NCBI RefSeq assembly: GCF_049844995.1
Contig: NZ_JBNCMC010000001.1
Span: 1-64,000, forward strand
From: Luteimicrobium sp049844995
Lineage (GTDB): Bacteria > Actinomycetota > Actinomycetes > Actinomycetales > Cellulomonadaceae
DNA length: 64,000 nt
Direction of reading: 5' to 3'
In this document: piece after piece, positions 8,871 through 18,143 of the stretch
Numbering within the stretch: the stretch's first letter is position 1
Layout of the letters: the number at the start of each line of letters is the position of its first letter
The notes under the pieces: model-generated
Database searches by the model: none
Seen by the model: the letters and a program-made list of their open reading frames with translations, nothing else
Told to the model about the DNA's origin: nothing
Made by a program: the position numbers and the translations under genes

Positions 8871-10182
8871 TCACCAGCCCCAGCACCAGCCATCCGGCGG
8901 CGACCTCGAGCGCGAGGTGGCTGGCCAGGACGAGCACCGCGACGACGATCACGGTGCCGACGACCGGCACGACCGTGTGGAGCACGCGCCGCTCGGTGCG
9001 GCGGCCGACCACGTAGTACCCGACGACGGCGGCGTGCAGGAACACGAAGGCGGTCAGCGCGCCGACCGTGACCATGGACGAGAGCAGGTCGAGGCCGTCC
9101 GACCTGAGGGAGGCGGCGACGGCGATGACGAGCGTCGCGACCGCTGAGACGAGGATCGCCGGCAGGGGCACGCCGGTGCGACGGCTCACCACGCCGAGCC
9201 GGGCCGGCAGCTGCCCGTCACGCGCCATCCCGTACATGAGGCGGCTCACCGCGGCCTGCGCCACGAGCGCGGACAGCACGGGCCCGATCGCGCGGACCGT
9301 GGTGACCGTCGTGCCGAACCACGACCCGATCGAGTCGCCCAGCATCGTGTAGAAGATCGTGCCCTGCTGCTCGGGATGGGCGGCAAGCTCCGCGGGCGTC
9401 GTGGTCGTCAGGAGCGCGCCGAGGTACGTCTGGAGGACGAAGAGGGAGCCGGCGAGGACGAGGCAGAAGATGAGCGCCTGGCCGACGCGCCGCGGCGAGC
9501 CGGTGCTCTCCTCCGCGAACGTCGCGATGGCGTCGAAGCCCAGGAAGGCGAGCGCCGCCACCGACACGGCGCCGAGCACGCCGGTGAGCGTGAACCCGTC
9601 GAGCCCGGTCAGCGGCGACAGCCACGGCCTCGCCGGGCCGTCGTGCACCAGCACGACGACGGCGCCCACGCAGAAGGCCGCCAGCACGAGGATCTCCACC
9701 GCCAGCGAGACGAGCCCCACGGTGGCCGCGAGCTTCACGCCGCTGAGGTTCAGCGCCGTGATGATGAGCACCGCCGCCGTGGTGAACACCCACACGGGCA
9801 CCGCCGGCACGAGGGCGTGGGTGGCGATCCCGCTGAACAGCGCGGCCAGGCTCGGGATGAAGAGGTAGTCCAGGCCGATCATCCAGCCGGCCATGAAGCC
9901 CGGCCGGCGCCCCAGCCCCGCGGTCGCGTAGGCCGAGACGGACCCCGCCCGCGGGACCGCCACGGACATGCGCGCGTAGGACCACGCCGTGAACGCCATC
10001 GCCAGGGTCGCGACGAGGAACACGAGCGCGACCGCGCCGTTGCTGCGCGCGTCGAGCACGCCGAAGGTGCCCATCGGCGCGGTGACGCCGATGAACAGGA
10101 GCCCGTAGATGATGAGGTGGCGGAGGGAGAGGCTCCGGTGGAGCGTTCCCTCGGGCGCGGCGGCTGCGGTCGCCTCGGGCAC
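8809..10182 (-). CDS. APC-superfamily amino acid permease
   Basis: A 457-residue secondary transporter with about twelve membrane helices. The first helix contains the APC-type unwound segment (LLFIGVTAPMGTFGVLDAR), and the loop SYARMSVAVPRAGSVSAY with GFDAIATFAEES in helix 6 is characteristic. It would import an amino acid or polyamine by proton symport. The start is a GTG without a clear ribosome-binding site; a GAGGAG lies about 30 bases further upstream, so the true start could be slightly longer. It lies 156 bases downstream of the methyltransferase gene on the same strand. Confidence 0.85.
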   Translation of the reverse strand: MPEATAAAAPEGTLHRSLSLRHLIIYGLLFIGVTAPMGTFGVLDARSNGAVALVFLVATLAMAFTAWSYARMSVAVPRAGSVSAYATAGLGRRPGFMAGWMIGLDYLFIPSLAALFSGIATHALVPAVPVWVFTTAAVLIITALNLSGVKLAATVGLVSLAVEILVLAAFCVGAVVVLVHDGPARPWLSPLTGLDGFTLTGVLGAVSVAALAFLGFDAIATFAEESTGSPRRVGQALIFCLVLAGSLFVLQTYLGALLTTTTPAELAAHPEQQGTIFYTMLGDSIGSWFGTTVTTVRAIGPVLSALVAQAAVSRLMYGMARDGQLPARLGVVSRRTGVPLPAILVSAVATLVIAVAASLRSDGLDLLSSMVTVGALTAFVFLHAAVVGYYVVGRRTERRVLHTVVPVVGTVIVVAVLVLASHLALEVAAGWLVLGLVIMVVRGRRRTDGAVEPARAP

Positions 10183-10338
10183 GGGACGGGGCTCGGTGGA
10201 CGCGGTGCTCAGCTCCTCGATCGTTCACGGTGGGCGCGCTGGCGCGCCGCTCGGACGGCGGCGCGGACGACCGCCTCGCCCGATCGTCGCGCACCGCGTC
10301 GCCCAACGCGCGCGAGCCGTCCCGGATTCCCCTCCCCG

Positions 10339-11085
10339 TCAGCGGACGGGACGGAGCGGGACGAGCCCGACGAACGTCCGCCCGTCGCGCACCCACCGGG
10401 AGCCGCCCGCGAGGCCGGCGGCCGCGGCGTGCCCGACGAGCGCGTCCGCCCCGACCTCGGCCCACGCGAACGGCAGGCTCCGGCGCCCGGCGTCGTCGGT
10501 CACGACCGCCTCGAAGGCCCGGTCGCGCGCCGCGTCCGGGTGGGTCTCGACCACCACCGCGCCCCACGGCGCGACCAGCTGCGCACAGCGCGACAGCAGT
10601 CCGGACGGGTCACCGCCGATGCCCACGTTCCCGTCGAGCAGCAGCACCGTCCCCCAGCCCCGCGCCACGGGGACGGGCCCGAACACCGACCGGTGCAGCA
10701 CCGGCAGCCCGCGGTCCCGCGCGACGGCGACCGCGGCCGCCGCCACGTCGATGCCCAGCGCGGGCATCCCCTCGCGGAGGGCCGCGTGCACCATGCGTCC
10801 CGGGCCGCAGCCGACGTCGAGCACCGGCCCGCGGGCGCGGCGCAGCACCTCGAGGTCGACGGCGTCGGCGGGCCCCGCGTAGCGGGCGACGTCCAGGACG
10901 CTGTGCCCGGTCGGGACCGGGAGCGCGGAGGCCGGGGGCCGGTGCCCGCCCGTCGGCGCCAGCCGGAGCCGGCCCGCACCCGCGGCGAGCGCCGCCTCGT
11001 ACGGCCGCCCGCCGCCGGCAGCGAACTGACGTGGGTCGGGGCGGGCCGTGCCCGCTGGGTGCACGGCGGCGTCCAGCGCGGTCAC
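10339..11085 (-). CDS. Class I SAM-dependent methyltransferase
   Basis: A 248-residue protein with motif I VLDVGCGPGRM near residue 88, followed by the acidic GIDV at the end of strand 2 and DGNVGIGGDP near motif IV. The rest is divergent, so the substrate is unknown. The GTG start is set by the GTGA overlap with the DUF2064 gene. It is the third gene of a coupled trio (GT2, DUF2064 protein, methyltransferase), which suggests modification of a glycan, a lipid-linked sugar or a small molecule made by the first two. A longer in-frame start at 11115 would overlap the upstream gene by 34 bases and is less likely. Confidence 0.8.
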   Translation of the reverse strand: MTALDAAVHPAGTARPDPRQFAAGGGRPYEAALAAGAGRLRLAPTGGHRPPASALPVPTGHSVLDVARYAGPADAVDLEVLRRARGPVLDVGCGPGRMVHAALREGMPALGIDVAAAAVAVARDRGLPVLHRSVFGPVPVARGWGTVLLLDGNVGIGGDPSGLLSRCAQLVAPWGAVVVETHPDAARDRAFEAVVTDDAGRRSLPFAWAEVGADALVGHAAAAGLAGGSRWVRDGRTFVGLVPLRPVR

Positions 11086-11777
11086 GACGCCGCCTCCGGC
11101 GCGAGCTCGAGGCACCCCAGCTCCTCGGCCGCCCGCGCGACGCGCCCGCCGGGGGCCGCGCGGGCGACCGTCCGCAGGTCGTCGACCGTGTCGACGTCGA
11201 CGAGCTCGTCGAGCAGCCGGACGCGCTGGCCCGCGCGCTCGAGCCGCTCGCGCTGGCGCGCGCCGGTGTCGTCGCGCGACATCGGGACGCCGCGGACGAG
11301 GTCGCCGCGCCGTGCGCCAGCACCGAGCCCGAGAGCCCAGTACCCGCCGTCGGCAGCGGGCCCCAGCCAGGCGTCGGGCTCGTCGGCGGCTCCCGCGAGT
11401 CCCGCGAGCGCGGGGGCGAGGTGCGCCACCGTGACCTGCGGGGTGTCCATCCCCACGAGCAGCAGCGGGCCGCGGACGTGGTCGAGGAGCCAGCCGATCC
11501 GCGCGTCGAGCAGGCCGGGCGCCTGGGGGACGACCTCGTAGCCGGCCGCCTCGTCCGGCACGTCGGCGGCGGACCCGTCGAAGTACAGCACCCGCCGCCC
11601 GACGAGGGTGTCGCCCGGCGAACCCGCGCCCGGCCCTGCGTCGCCCAGGGCCTCGAGGGTGTCGGCGAGCGCGGCAGCGGCGACCCGGGCGGCGCCGGCG
11701 AGGGTCAGCGGAGGGTGCAGCCGCGTCTTGACCCGGCCGGGCACGCAGGCCTTGGCGATCACCACGAGGGTCGTCAC
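11082..11777 (-). CDS. DUF2064/TIGR04282 family putative glycosyltransferase
   Basis: A 231-residue nucleotidyl/glycosyltransferase-fold protein. The N-terminal VIAKACVPGRVKTRL matches the family signature (AK.P.pG.vKTRL), followed by LLVGMDTPQV near residue 120 and GPAADGGYWALGL near residue 150, also hallmark motifs. The family is related to CofC and MobA-type nucleotidyltransferases, but its reaction is not firmly established. It overlaps the upstream GT2 gene and the downstream methyltransferase gene by four bases each, so these three proteins are made together. Confidence 0.85.
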   Translation of the reverse strand: MTTLVVIAKACVPGRVKTRLHPPLTLAGAARVAAAALADTLEALGDAGPGAGSPGDTLVGRRVLYFDGSAADVPDEAAGYEVVPQAPGLLDARIGWLLDHVRGPLLLVGMDTPQVTVAHLAPALAGLAGAADEPDAWLGPAADGGYWALGLGAGARRGDLVRGVPMSRDDTGARQRERLERAGQRVRLLDELVDVDTVDDLRTVARAAPGGRVARAAEELGCLELAPEAAS

Positions 11778-12469
11778 GCGGGCACCTCCCGCAGCAGCCG
11801 CGACATGTCGCGCACGGCCGTGACCGTCCCCCGCACGGTGCCGGTCACCTTGGACCGGCCGACGCGCGGCCGGTAGCCCACGTCGACCTCCGCGATCCGC
11901 CAGCCGGCGTCCGCGGCCCGGAGGAAGAGCTCGAGCGGGTAGCCGCTGCGGCGGTCGACCAGCCCCAGCGCCAGCAGCGCGTCGCGACGGGCGGCCCGCA
12001 TGGGGCCGAGGTCGTGGACCCGCCGGCCCGTCCGACGGCGCAGCTCGGCCGCGAGGACGGCGTTCGCGAGCCTCGCGTGCGCGGGCCAGGCGCGGCGCGC
12101 GTCGGGCCGGCGACGACCGAGGGCGAGGTCGGCGCCGCCGTCGCGGACCCGGTCGACGACGCGCGGCAGCTGCGCGAGGTCGAACGAGCCGTCGGCGTCG
12201 CAGCAGGCGACCACGTCGGCCGTGGCGGCCAGCAGGCCCGCGTGCACGGCGGCGCCGTAGCCGCGGCGCTCCTCCCGCACGACGACGGCGCCGTGGGCGC
12301 GGGCGACGGCGGCCGAGCCGTCGGTCGAGCCGTTGTCGACGACGATCGCCCGGTAGCCCGCCGGGAGCCGGCGCAGCACGCCGGGGAGCGCGGCGGCCTC
12401 GTCCAGGCACGGCAGCACGACGTCCACCGACGGCGGCGGAGCGAGGGGGGACGGCCCAGGTTCGGTCAC
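11774..12469 (-). CDS. Family 2 glycosyltransferase (dolichol-phosphate mannose synthase-like)
   Basis: A 231-residue cytoplasmic GT-A enzyme. It has the N-terminal VVLPCLDEAAALPGVL, then VDNGSTDGS and the metal-binding DADGSFD (DxD-like) near residue 98. A QxxRW motif is not obvious. Such proteins transfer sugar from a nucleotide donor to polyprenyl phosphate. The GTG start at 12469 lies seven bases after a TAGCGT -10 box on the minus strand, so the transcript is probably leaderless. It is the first gene of the GT2-DUF2064-methyltransferase operon and is divergent from the response regulator gene. Confidence 0.85.
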   Translation of the reverse strand: MTEPGPSPLAPPPSVDVVLPCLDEAAALPGVLRRLPAGYRAIVVDNGSTDGSAAVARAHGAVVVREERRGYGAAVHAGLLAATADVVACCDADGSFDLAQLPRVVDRVRDGGADLALGRRRPDARRAWPAHARLANAVLAAELRRRTGRRVHDLGPMRAARRDALLALGLVDRRSGYPLELFLRAADAGWRIAEVDVGYRPRVGRSKVTGTVRGTVTAVRDMSRLLREVPA

Positions 12470-12476
12470 GAGTTCG

Positions 12477-12482
12477 ACGCTA
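12477..12482 (-). promoter_or_regulatory. Leaderless -10 box of the GT2 operon
   Basis: TAGCGT on the minus strand, seven bases before the GTG start at 12469. No ribosome-binding site is visible. It sits within the 123-base divergent region shared with the response regulator promoter. Confidence 0.5.
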
Positions 12483-12580
12483 CGGACGGTCGGCTCCCGG
12501 CGGCCCGGCCAAAACCTTACGAACCGCGGACGGTCGGGCCGGTGTGCCGCCCGGGCCCCGTCGGGACGCTGCGCCGTGCC

Positions 12581-12586
12581 TACGCT
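12581..12586 (+). promoter_or_regulatory. Leaderless -10 box of the response regulator gene
   Basis: TACGCT followed by exactly six bases and the GTG start at 12593, with no Shine-Dalgarno sequence. Confidence 0.55.
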
Positions 12587-12592
12587 GGGCTG

Positions 12593-13309
12593 GTGGTCCC
12601 GCCCCCCGTCGCCCCGCGCGACGACCCGTTGACGGACCGTCGCGTCCTGGTCGTCGAGGACGACCCGACGGTCCGCGAGGTCGCGTGCTCGTACCTGGCG
12701 TCGGCGGGCTTCCTCGTCGACGAGGCCGCCGACGGCGTCAGCGCGCTGCGCGTGGCGGCCCGGGTCCGGCCCGACCTGGTCGTGCTCGACCGCATGCTCC
12801 CCGGCATCGACGGGATCGAGGTGTGCCGCCGGCTCCGTGCCGAGCGCGCGACCCCCGTCGTGATGCTGACGGCGCTCGGCTCCACCGAGGACCGCATCAC
12901 GGGCCTCGAGGCGGGTGCGGACGACTACCTCGCCAAGCCGTTCTCGCCGCGCGAGCTCGTCCTGCGCGTCCAGTCCGTGCTCCGGCGGACGGTCGACGAC
13001 CTGACCCCGGAGTCGGCGTTCGACCTCGGCCCGTTCCGGCTCGACCCCGCGCGGCGCACGGTCACGAAGGACGGGCGCCCGCTGTCCCTGTCGGTGCGCG
13101 AGCACGACCTGCTGGCCTTCCTCCTCAAGCACCCGGACCAGGCGTTCAGCCGCGACCAGCTCCTGCGCGCCGTCTGGCGGTGGGACTTCGGGGACCTGTC
13201 GACCGTGACCGTCCACGTCCGGCGGCTGCGCGAGAAGATCGAGGACGACCCGACCCGCCCCACGTGGCTCACGACCGTGTGGGGCGTGGGCTACCGGTTC
13301 GGCGCGTGA
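12593..13309 (+). CDS. OmpR/PhoB-type response regulator
   Basis: A 238-residue two-domain regulator. The receiver domain (about 15-130) has the acidic pair EDD at 22-24, the phospho-acceptor Asp66 in LVVLDRMLPG and the Lys in YLAKPF. The C-terminal winged helix (about 145-236) has LSVREHDLLAFLLKHPDQAFSRDQLL and ends in the family signature VWGVGYRF. Phosphorylation by the adjacent kinase would control DNA binding. The GTG start is taken from the TACGCT box six bases upstream. The kinase gene starts 19 bases after the stop. Confidence 0.93.
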   Translation: MVPPPVAPRDDPLTDRRVLVVEDDPTVREVACSYLASAGFLVDEAADGVSALRVAARVRPDLVVLDRMLPGIDGIEVCRRLRAERATPVVMLTALGSTEDRITGLEAGADDYLAKPFSPRELVLRVQSVLRRTVDDLTPESAFDLGPFRLDPARRTVTKDGRPLSLSVREHDLLAFLLKHPDQAFSRDQLLRAVWRWDFGDLSTVTVHVRRLREKIEDDPTRPTWLTTVWGVGYRFGA

Positions 13310-13328
13310 CCGGGGACCGGAGGCAGCC

Positions 13329-14498
13329 ATGATCCCGCTCGGCGACCTGGGCGTCATCGTCCTGACCGCGCTGGTGTGCGCCGTCGTCGTGGGCCTCGTC
13401 GGCCTGGGCGTGCTGCGCCTCGTGCGCGGCGCCTCCGTCGCGACCCAGCTGTGCGTCGTCGTCCTCTCCGCCGTGGTGGCGGTGGTCGCCGGCATGGTGG
13501 CGGTCGCGCGTGCCATGTACCTGTCGGGCCACGACCTCGTCGTCGCCATGTGGGTGGCCGGGGTCGCGGGGCTGGTGGCGGTGCTCGTGGCGCTCGTCCT
13601 CGGCCGGGGGCTGGTCCGGGACGTCGCCCGCGTCCGAGCCCTGGCCCGCGAGGTCGGCGACGGGCGCACGGTCCACGCCGACCGTGGCGCCGTGAGCTCG
13701 GAGCTCGCCGCGCTGTCGGGAGAGCTCGCCGCGACGAGCGAGCGCCTCGCCCGCGCCCGCGCCGAGGCCGAGCAGGCCGAGCGGTCGCGCCGCGACCTGG
13801 TGGCGTGGATCTCGCACGACCTGCGCACCCCGCTCGCGGGGCTCCGCGCCATGGCCGAGGCGCTCGAGGACGGGCTCGCCGAGGACCCCGACCGCTACCA
13901 CCGGCAGATCCTCACCCAGGTGGACCGGCTGTCCGGCATGGTCGACGACCTGTTCGAGCTGTCCCGGATCCACGCCGGGACGCTCGCCCTGTGCCTCGAG
14001 CCGGTCGCCCTCTACGACCTGGTGAGCGACGCCGTCGCCGAGGTGTCGCCGCTCGCCCGGGCCCGGTCCGTGACGCTGCGCCAGTCCGGCACGACGGACG
14101 TGACCGTCGTCGGCGACGCGCGCGAGCTGGCCCGCGTCGTCGGGAACCTCCTCATGAACGCGCTGCAGCACTCGCCCGCCGGCGGTGAGATCGTCGTGTC
14201 GACGACCGCCGAGCCGCAGGGCCGCGCGTCGGTCAGCATCGTCGACGGCGGCGGCGGGATCCCCGAGGCCGACCTCACGCGCGTGTTCGAGGCCGGCTGG
14301 CGCGGGTCGGCGGCGCGCACCCCCGCCGGCGCCGACGCCGCCGACCACGTCCGCGCGACGGGCGCCGGGCTGGGGCTCGCGATCGCCCGCGGCATCGTCG
14401 AGGCGCACGACGGCGGCATCCTCGTCCGCAACGTGCCGGGGGGCTGCCGCTTCGACGTGCTGCTGCCGCGGCTCGCGCGCGAGACGATGGCGGGGTGA
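13329..14498 (+). CDS. Sensor histidine kinase
   Basis: A 389-residue membrane kinase. Three or so N-terminal hydrophobic segments (residues 8-30, 42-62, 72-92) are followed by a HAMP-like linker, the dimerisation/phosphoacceptor block WISHDLRTPLAG with His163, and a catalytic domain with the N box NLLMNALQHSP near residue 278, a DGGGGIP G1 box and the GAGLGLAIARGIVEAHDG G2 box near residue 345. The very short extracytoplasmic part suggests it senses the membrane or an internal signal. A GGAGG ribosome-binding site precedes the ATG. It forms a two-component system with the preceding regulator and overlaps the next gene by four bases. Confidence 0.92.
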   Translation: MIPLGDLGVIVLTALVCAVVVGLVGLGVLRLVRGASVATQLCVVVLSAVVAVVAGMVAVARAMYLSGHDLVVAMWVAGVAGLVAVLVALVLGRGLVRDVARVRALAREVGDGRTVHADRGAVSSELAALSGELAATSERLARARAEAEQAERSRRDLVAWISHDLRTPLAGLRAMAEALEDGLAEDPDRYHRQILTQVDRLSGMVDDLFELSRIHAGTLALCLEPVALYDLVSDAVAEVSPLARARSVTLRQSGTTDVTVVGDARELARVVGNLLMNALQHSPAGGEIVVSTTAEPQGRASVSIVDGGGGIPEADLTRVFEAGWRGSAARTPAGADAADHVRATGAGLGLAIARGIVEAHDGGILVRNVPGGCRFDVLLPRLARETMAG

Positions 14499-15145
14499 CG
14501 ACCTCCCCCGACCCCCAGCTCGTGCTCGTCCGCCACGGCGAGACCGAGTGGTCCCTCAGCGGCCAGCACACGGGCACGTCCGACATCCCGCTGACCTCGC
14601 ACGGCGAGGAGCAGGCCCGCGCCGCGGGCGCGCTGCTCGCCTCGCGGGTCACCGCGGGCCAGCGCTTCAGCACCGTGCTCACGAGCCCGCGGGTGCGCGC
14701 GCGGCGGACGGCCGAGCTCGCGGGGTTCGCGGACGCCGTCGTCGACGAGGACCTCACGGAGTGGGACTACGGCCCGGTCGAGGGGCGGACGTCCGCGCAG
14801 GTCTCCGCGGAGACCGGCACGGACTGGGAGATCTTCCGCGACGGCGTGCACGTCGTCGGGCCCCTGCGCGCGGCCGTGCCGCACCCGACCGCGGGCGAGA
14901 CGCTCGACGACGTCGCGGCCCGCACGGCGCGCGTCGTGCAGCGGGTGCTGCCCACGCTCGAGGCAGGCGAGAGCGCGCTCGTGTTCGCGCACGGGCACGT
15001 GCTCCGCGTCCTGGCGACGACGTGGCTCGGCCTGCCGGCGACGACGGGCGCTCTCCTCGAGCTCGGCACCGCCTCGGTCTCGCTGCTCGGGTTCGGGCAC
15101 GGCGTCCGCACCCTCGAGGGCTGGAACCTCCCGTCAGCCCCGTGA
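14495..15145 (+). CDS. Histidine phosphatase (phosphoglycerate mutase-like)
   Basis: A 216-residue protein of the histidine phosphatase superfamily. The catalytic RHGETEW lies at residues 13-19, so His14 is the phospho-acceptor, and the second His lies in VFAHGHVLRV near residue 168. The acidic catalytic residue is in LTEWDYGPVEG. Members dephosphorylate small sugars, cofactors or proteins, and the substrate cannot be read here. The GTG start overlaps the stop of the kinase gene (GTGA), so it is co-translated with the two-component system. Its stop lies four bases from the stop of convergent livF. Confidence 0.88.
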   Translation: MTTSPDPQLVLVRHGETEWSLSGQHTGTSDIPLTSHGEEQARAAGALLASRVTAGQRFSTVLTSPRVRARRTAELAGFADAVVDEDLTEWDYGPVEGRTSAQVSAETGTDWEIFRDGVHVVGPLRAAVPHPTAGETLDDVAARTARVVQRVLPTLEAGESALVFAHGHVLRVLATTWLGLPATTGALLELGTASVSLLGFGHGVRTLEGWNLPSAP

Positions 15146-15149
15146 GTGC

Positions 15150-15855
<706 letters not shown>

Positions 15856-15869
<14 letters not shown>

Positions 15870-16863
15870 CGTCGGGCACTCCCAGGTAGGCGGCGATCAC
15901 GGCGGGGTTCTCGCGGATCTCGGCCGGCAGGCCCTCCGCGATCTTCCGGCCGAACTCGAGCACGACGATCCGGTCCGTCACGCCCATGACGAGCCGCATG
16001 TCGTGCTCGATGAGGAGGACGGTGAAGCCGTCGTCGCGGATCTTCCGGACGAGGTCCTGCAGGTCCTCCTTCTCCGCCGGGTTGAACCCCGCGGCCGGCT
16101 CGTCGAGGCACAGGAGCTTGGGCTCCGTCGCGAGTGCACGGGCGATCTCGAGGCGCCGCTGGTCGCCGTACGGGAGGTTGCGCGCCTGGTGGGTGGCGCG
16201 CGCGCCGATCCCGACGAACTCCAGCAGCGCCATGCCGCGGTCGATGGCGTCGCGCTCCTCGCGGCGGTGCCGCGCGCTCCGGAAGATCGCTCCCGGCACG
16301 GACGTGCGGTGCCGGGCGTCCGTCCCGACGACGACGTTCTCGAGCGCCGTCATGTCGCTGAACAGGCGGATGTTCTGGAACGTGCGGGCGATGCCGAGCC
16401 GCGTGATCTCGTTGCGCTTCACCCGGACCAGCGGGCGGTCGTCGAACACCACCCGGCCCGACGACGGCCGGTACACGCCCGTCATCGCGTTGAACGCGGT
16501 CGTCTTGCCCGCTCCGTTCGGGCCGATGAGCCCGAGGATCTCGCCGCGCCGGATCTCGAACGACACGTCGTCGAGCGCCGTGAGGCCGCCGAACGTGACG
16601 CTCACGCCCTCCATGCGGAGCAGCGGCTCGCCGACCTCCGCGTGGACCGTCCGGTCGGCGGCGACGATCCCCGCGACCGTCGCCTCGTCCGCGAGGTCCG
16701 CGTTGACCGTGGCGAGGTCGACGTCGATCTCCTCGACCTCGCCGTCGGGCAGGTCCGCCTCGCGGGTGTCCTCGGCGGTCATGATCTCGTCGTCGGGCGC
16801 GAGGTACTGCTCGTTGCTCTCCGCGCCGGCCCGGATGCTCCCGGGCCCGTTCGGGTCGCTCAT
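15856..16863 (-). CDS. livG: Branched-chain amino acid ABC transporter ATP-binding protein LivG with N-terminal extension
   Basis: A 335-residue ATPase. The core from about residue 80 has Walker A GPNGAGKT, the Liv-type element NLPYGDQRRLEIARALA in the signature position and Walker B LLCLDEPAAGFNP. LivG proteins are usually about 250-290 residues. Here about 75 residues of acidic, low-complexity sequence (EEIDVDLATVNADLADE and similar) precede the ABC core, and its role is unknown. The ATG overlaps the stop of livM by four bases, which fixes the long form; an internal start after the extension would break the coupling. Confidence 0.92.
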
Positions 16864-18143
16864 CGGTCGCCTCCCTCGATCGTCCCCGGGCCGTCCGGCA
16901 CGGGCTTCGCGCCCGACGCCGGACCGTCCCCGCCCCCGACCGGCGCCAGGGCCGCGCGTCGGGCGGCCTGGTAGAGCTGCCGCGAGTACGCGAGCAGCTT
17001 CTGCCGGGCCGGAAGCAGCCCTTGGGGCCTGAAGATCATCAGCACGATGAGGGCCAGCCCGAAGAAGAGGTACTTGTAGCTCGCGATGGCGTCGCCGTCG
17101 ATCGAGATGCCGAACAGCTCGGTCCGGCCGAGGAAGAAGTTCGGCAGGTACACGATGAGGAACGCCCCGAGGATCACGCCGAGCTTGTTCCCCTGGCCGC
17201 CCAGCACGACCGCGCAGAGGAAGAACATCGAGTTGATGACGTTGAAGCCCTCGGGCGAGACGAACTGCACCTGCCCCGCGTAGAGCGCCCCGGACAGGCC
17301 GCCGATCCCGGCTCCGATGACGAACGCCCAGAGCTTGAACTTGAACGTCGGCACGCCCATGATCTCCGCGGCGTCCTCGTCCTCGCGGATCGCGACCCAC
17401 GCCCGGCCGACGCGCGACCGCTCGAGGTTGCCCACGACCAGCAGCACGATGACGATCAGGACGATCGACACCCAGAACCACCACAGGCCGGAGTTCCACG
17501 GTGCGTCGCTGTTGCCGGCCGAGAAGACCCCGGTGGGGTGGGCGTCGCTCGACCCGGCACGGGGGTATGCGACCTTGGTCAGCCCCTGGCCGCCGCGCGT
17601 GAGGCTCGTCAGATTGTCCGCGAGGAGGCGGACGATCTCGCCGAAGCCCAGGGTCACGATGGCGAGGTAGTCGCCGCGAAGCCGGAGGGTCGGGGAGCCG
17701 AGGATCAGTCCGGAGATCGCCGTCACGGCGATCGCGATCGGGACGCAGAAGAGCCACGCCCAGCGCTCCGAGAGCCACTGGTCGGTGAGGTTCCAGGGAC
17801 TGTCGGGGCTGGTCAGCAGCGCGACGGTGTACGCGCCGATGGCGTAGAAGCCCACGTAGCCGAGGTCGAGCAGCCCGGTCTGGCCGACGACGACGTTCAG
17901 GCCGATCGCGACGAGCGCGATCATGCCGAACTGCGCCATGACGCCGCCGAAGTCCGTCCCCACGGTCGTGAGCACCGGGATCCGGAGCACGGGGAGGAAC
18001 GCGACGAAGACGATGAACGGGATCCCGATCAGCCACTGGGTCGGCCGCGCCTGGGCGTCCCACCAGAGCCTGAACCGGTCACCCACGCCGTGGTAGGGAC
18101 GGCTGCCGCCCGTCGTCGTGGTCCTGCTGGTCGTGGTCGTCAT
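16860..18143 (-). CDS. livM: Branched-chain amino acid ABC transporter permease LivM
   Basis: A 427-residue inner-membrane permease with about ten helices. The block GQTGLLDLGYVGFYAIGAY near residue 110, and the coupling segment VGRAWVAIREDEDAAEIMG near residue 265, which docks on LivG/LivF, are LivM hallmarks. The N-terminus is a Thr-rich low-complexity stretch (MTTTTSRTTTT), and a roughly 40-residue hydrophilic tail follows the last helix. The ATG overlaps the stop of livH by four bases. Confidence 0.92.
   Translation of the reverse strand: MTTTTSRTTTTGGSRPYHGVGDRFRLWWDAQARPTQWLIGIPFIVFVAFLPVLRIPVLTTVGTDFGGVMAQFGMIALVAIGLNVVVGQTGLLDLGYVGFYAIGAYTVALLTSPDSPWNLTDQWLSERWAWLFCVPIAIAVTAISGLILGSPTLRLRGDYLAIVTLGFGEIVRLLADNLTSLTRGGQGLTKVAYPRAGSSDAHPTGVFSAGNSDAPWNSGLWWFWVSIVLIVIVLLVVGNLERSRVGRAWVAIREDEDAAEIMGVPTFKFKLWAFVIGAGIGGLSGALYAGQVQFVSPEGFNVINSMFFLCAVVLGGQGNKLGVILGAFLIVYLPNFFLGRTELFGISIDGDAIASYKYLFFGLALIVLMIFRPQGLLPARQKLLAYSRQLYQAARRAALAPVGGGDGPASGAKPVPDGPGTIEGGDR

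Noticed and set aside
9376..11541. 721-residue plus-strand open frame
   Set aside because: It runs antisense to the amino acid permease, methyltransferase and DUF2064 genes, which have clear motifs and coupled starts.
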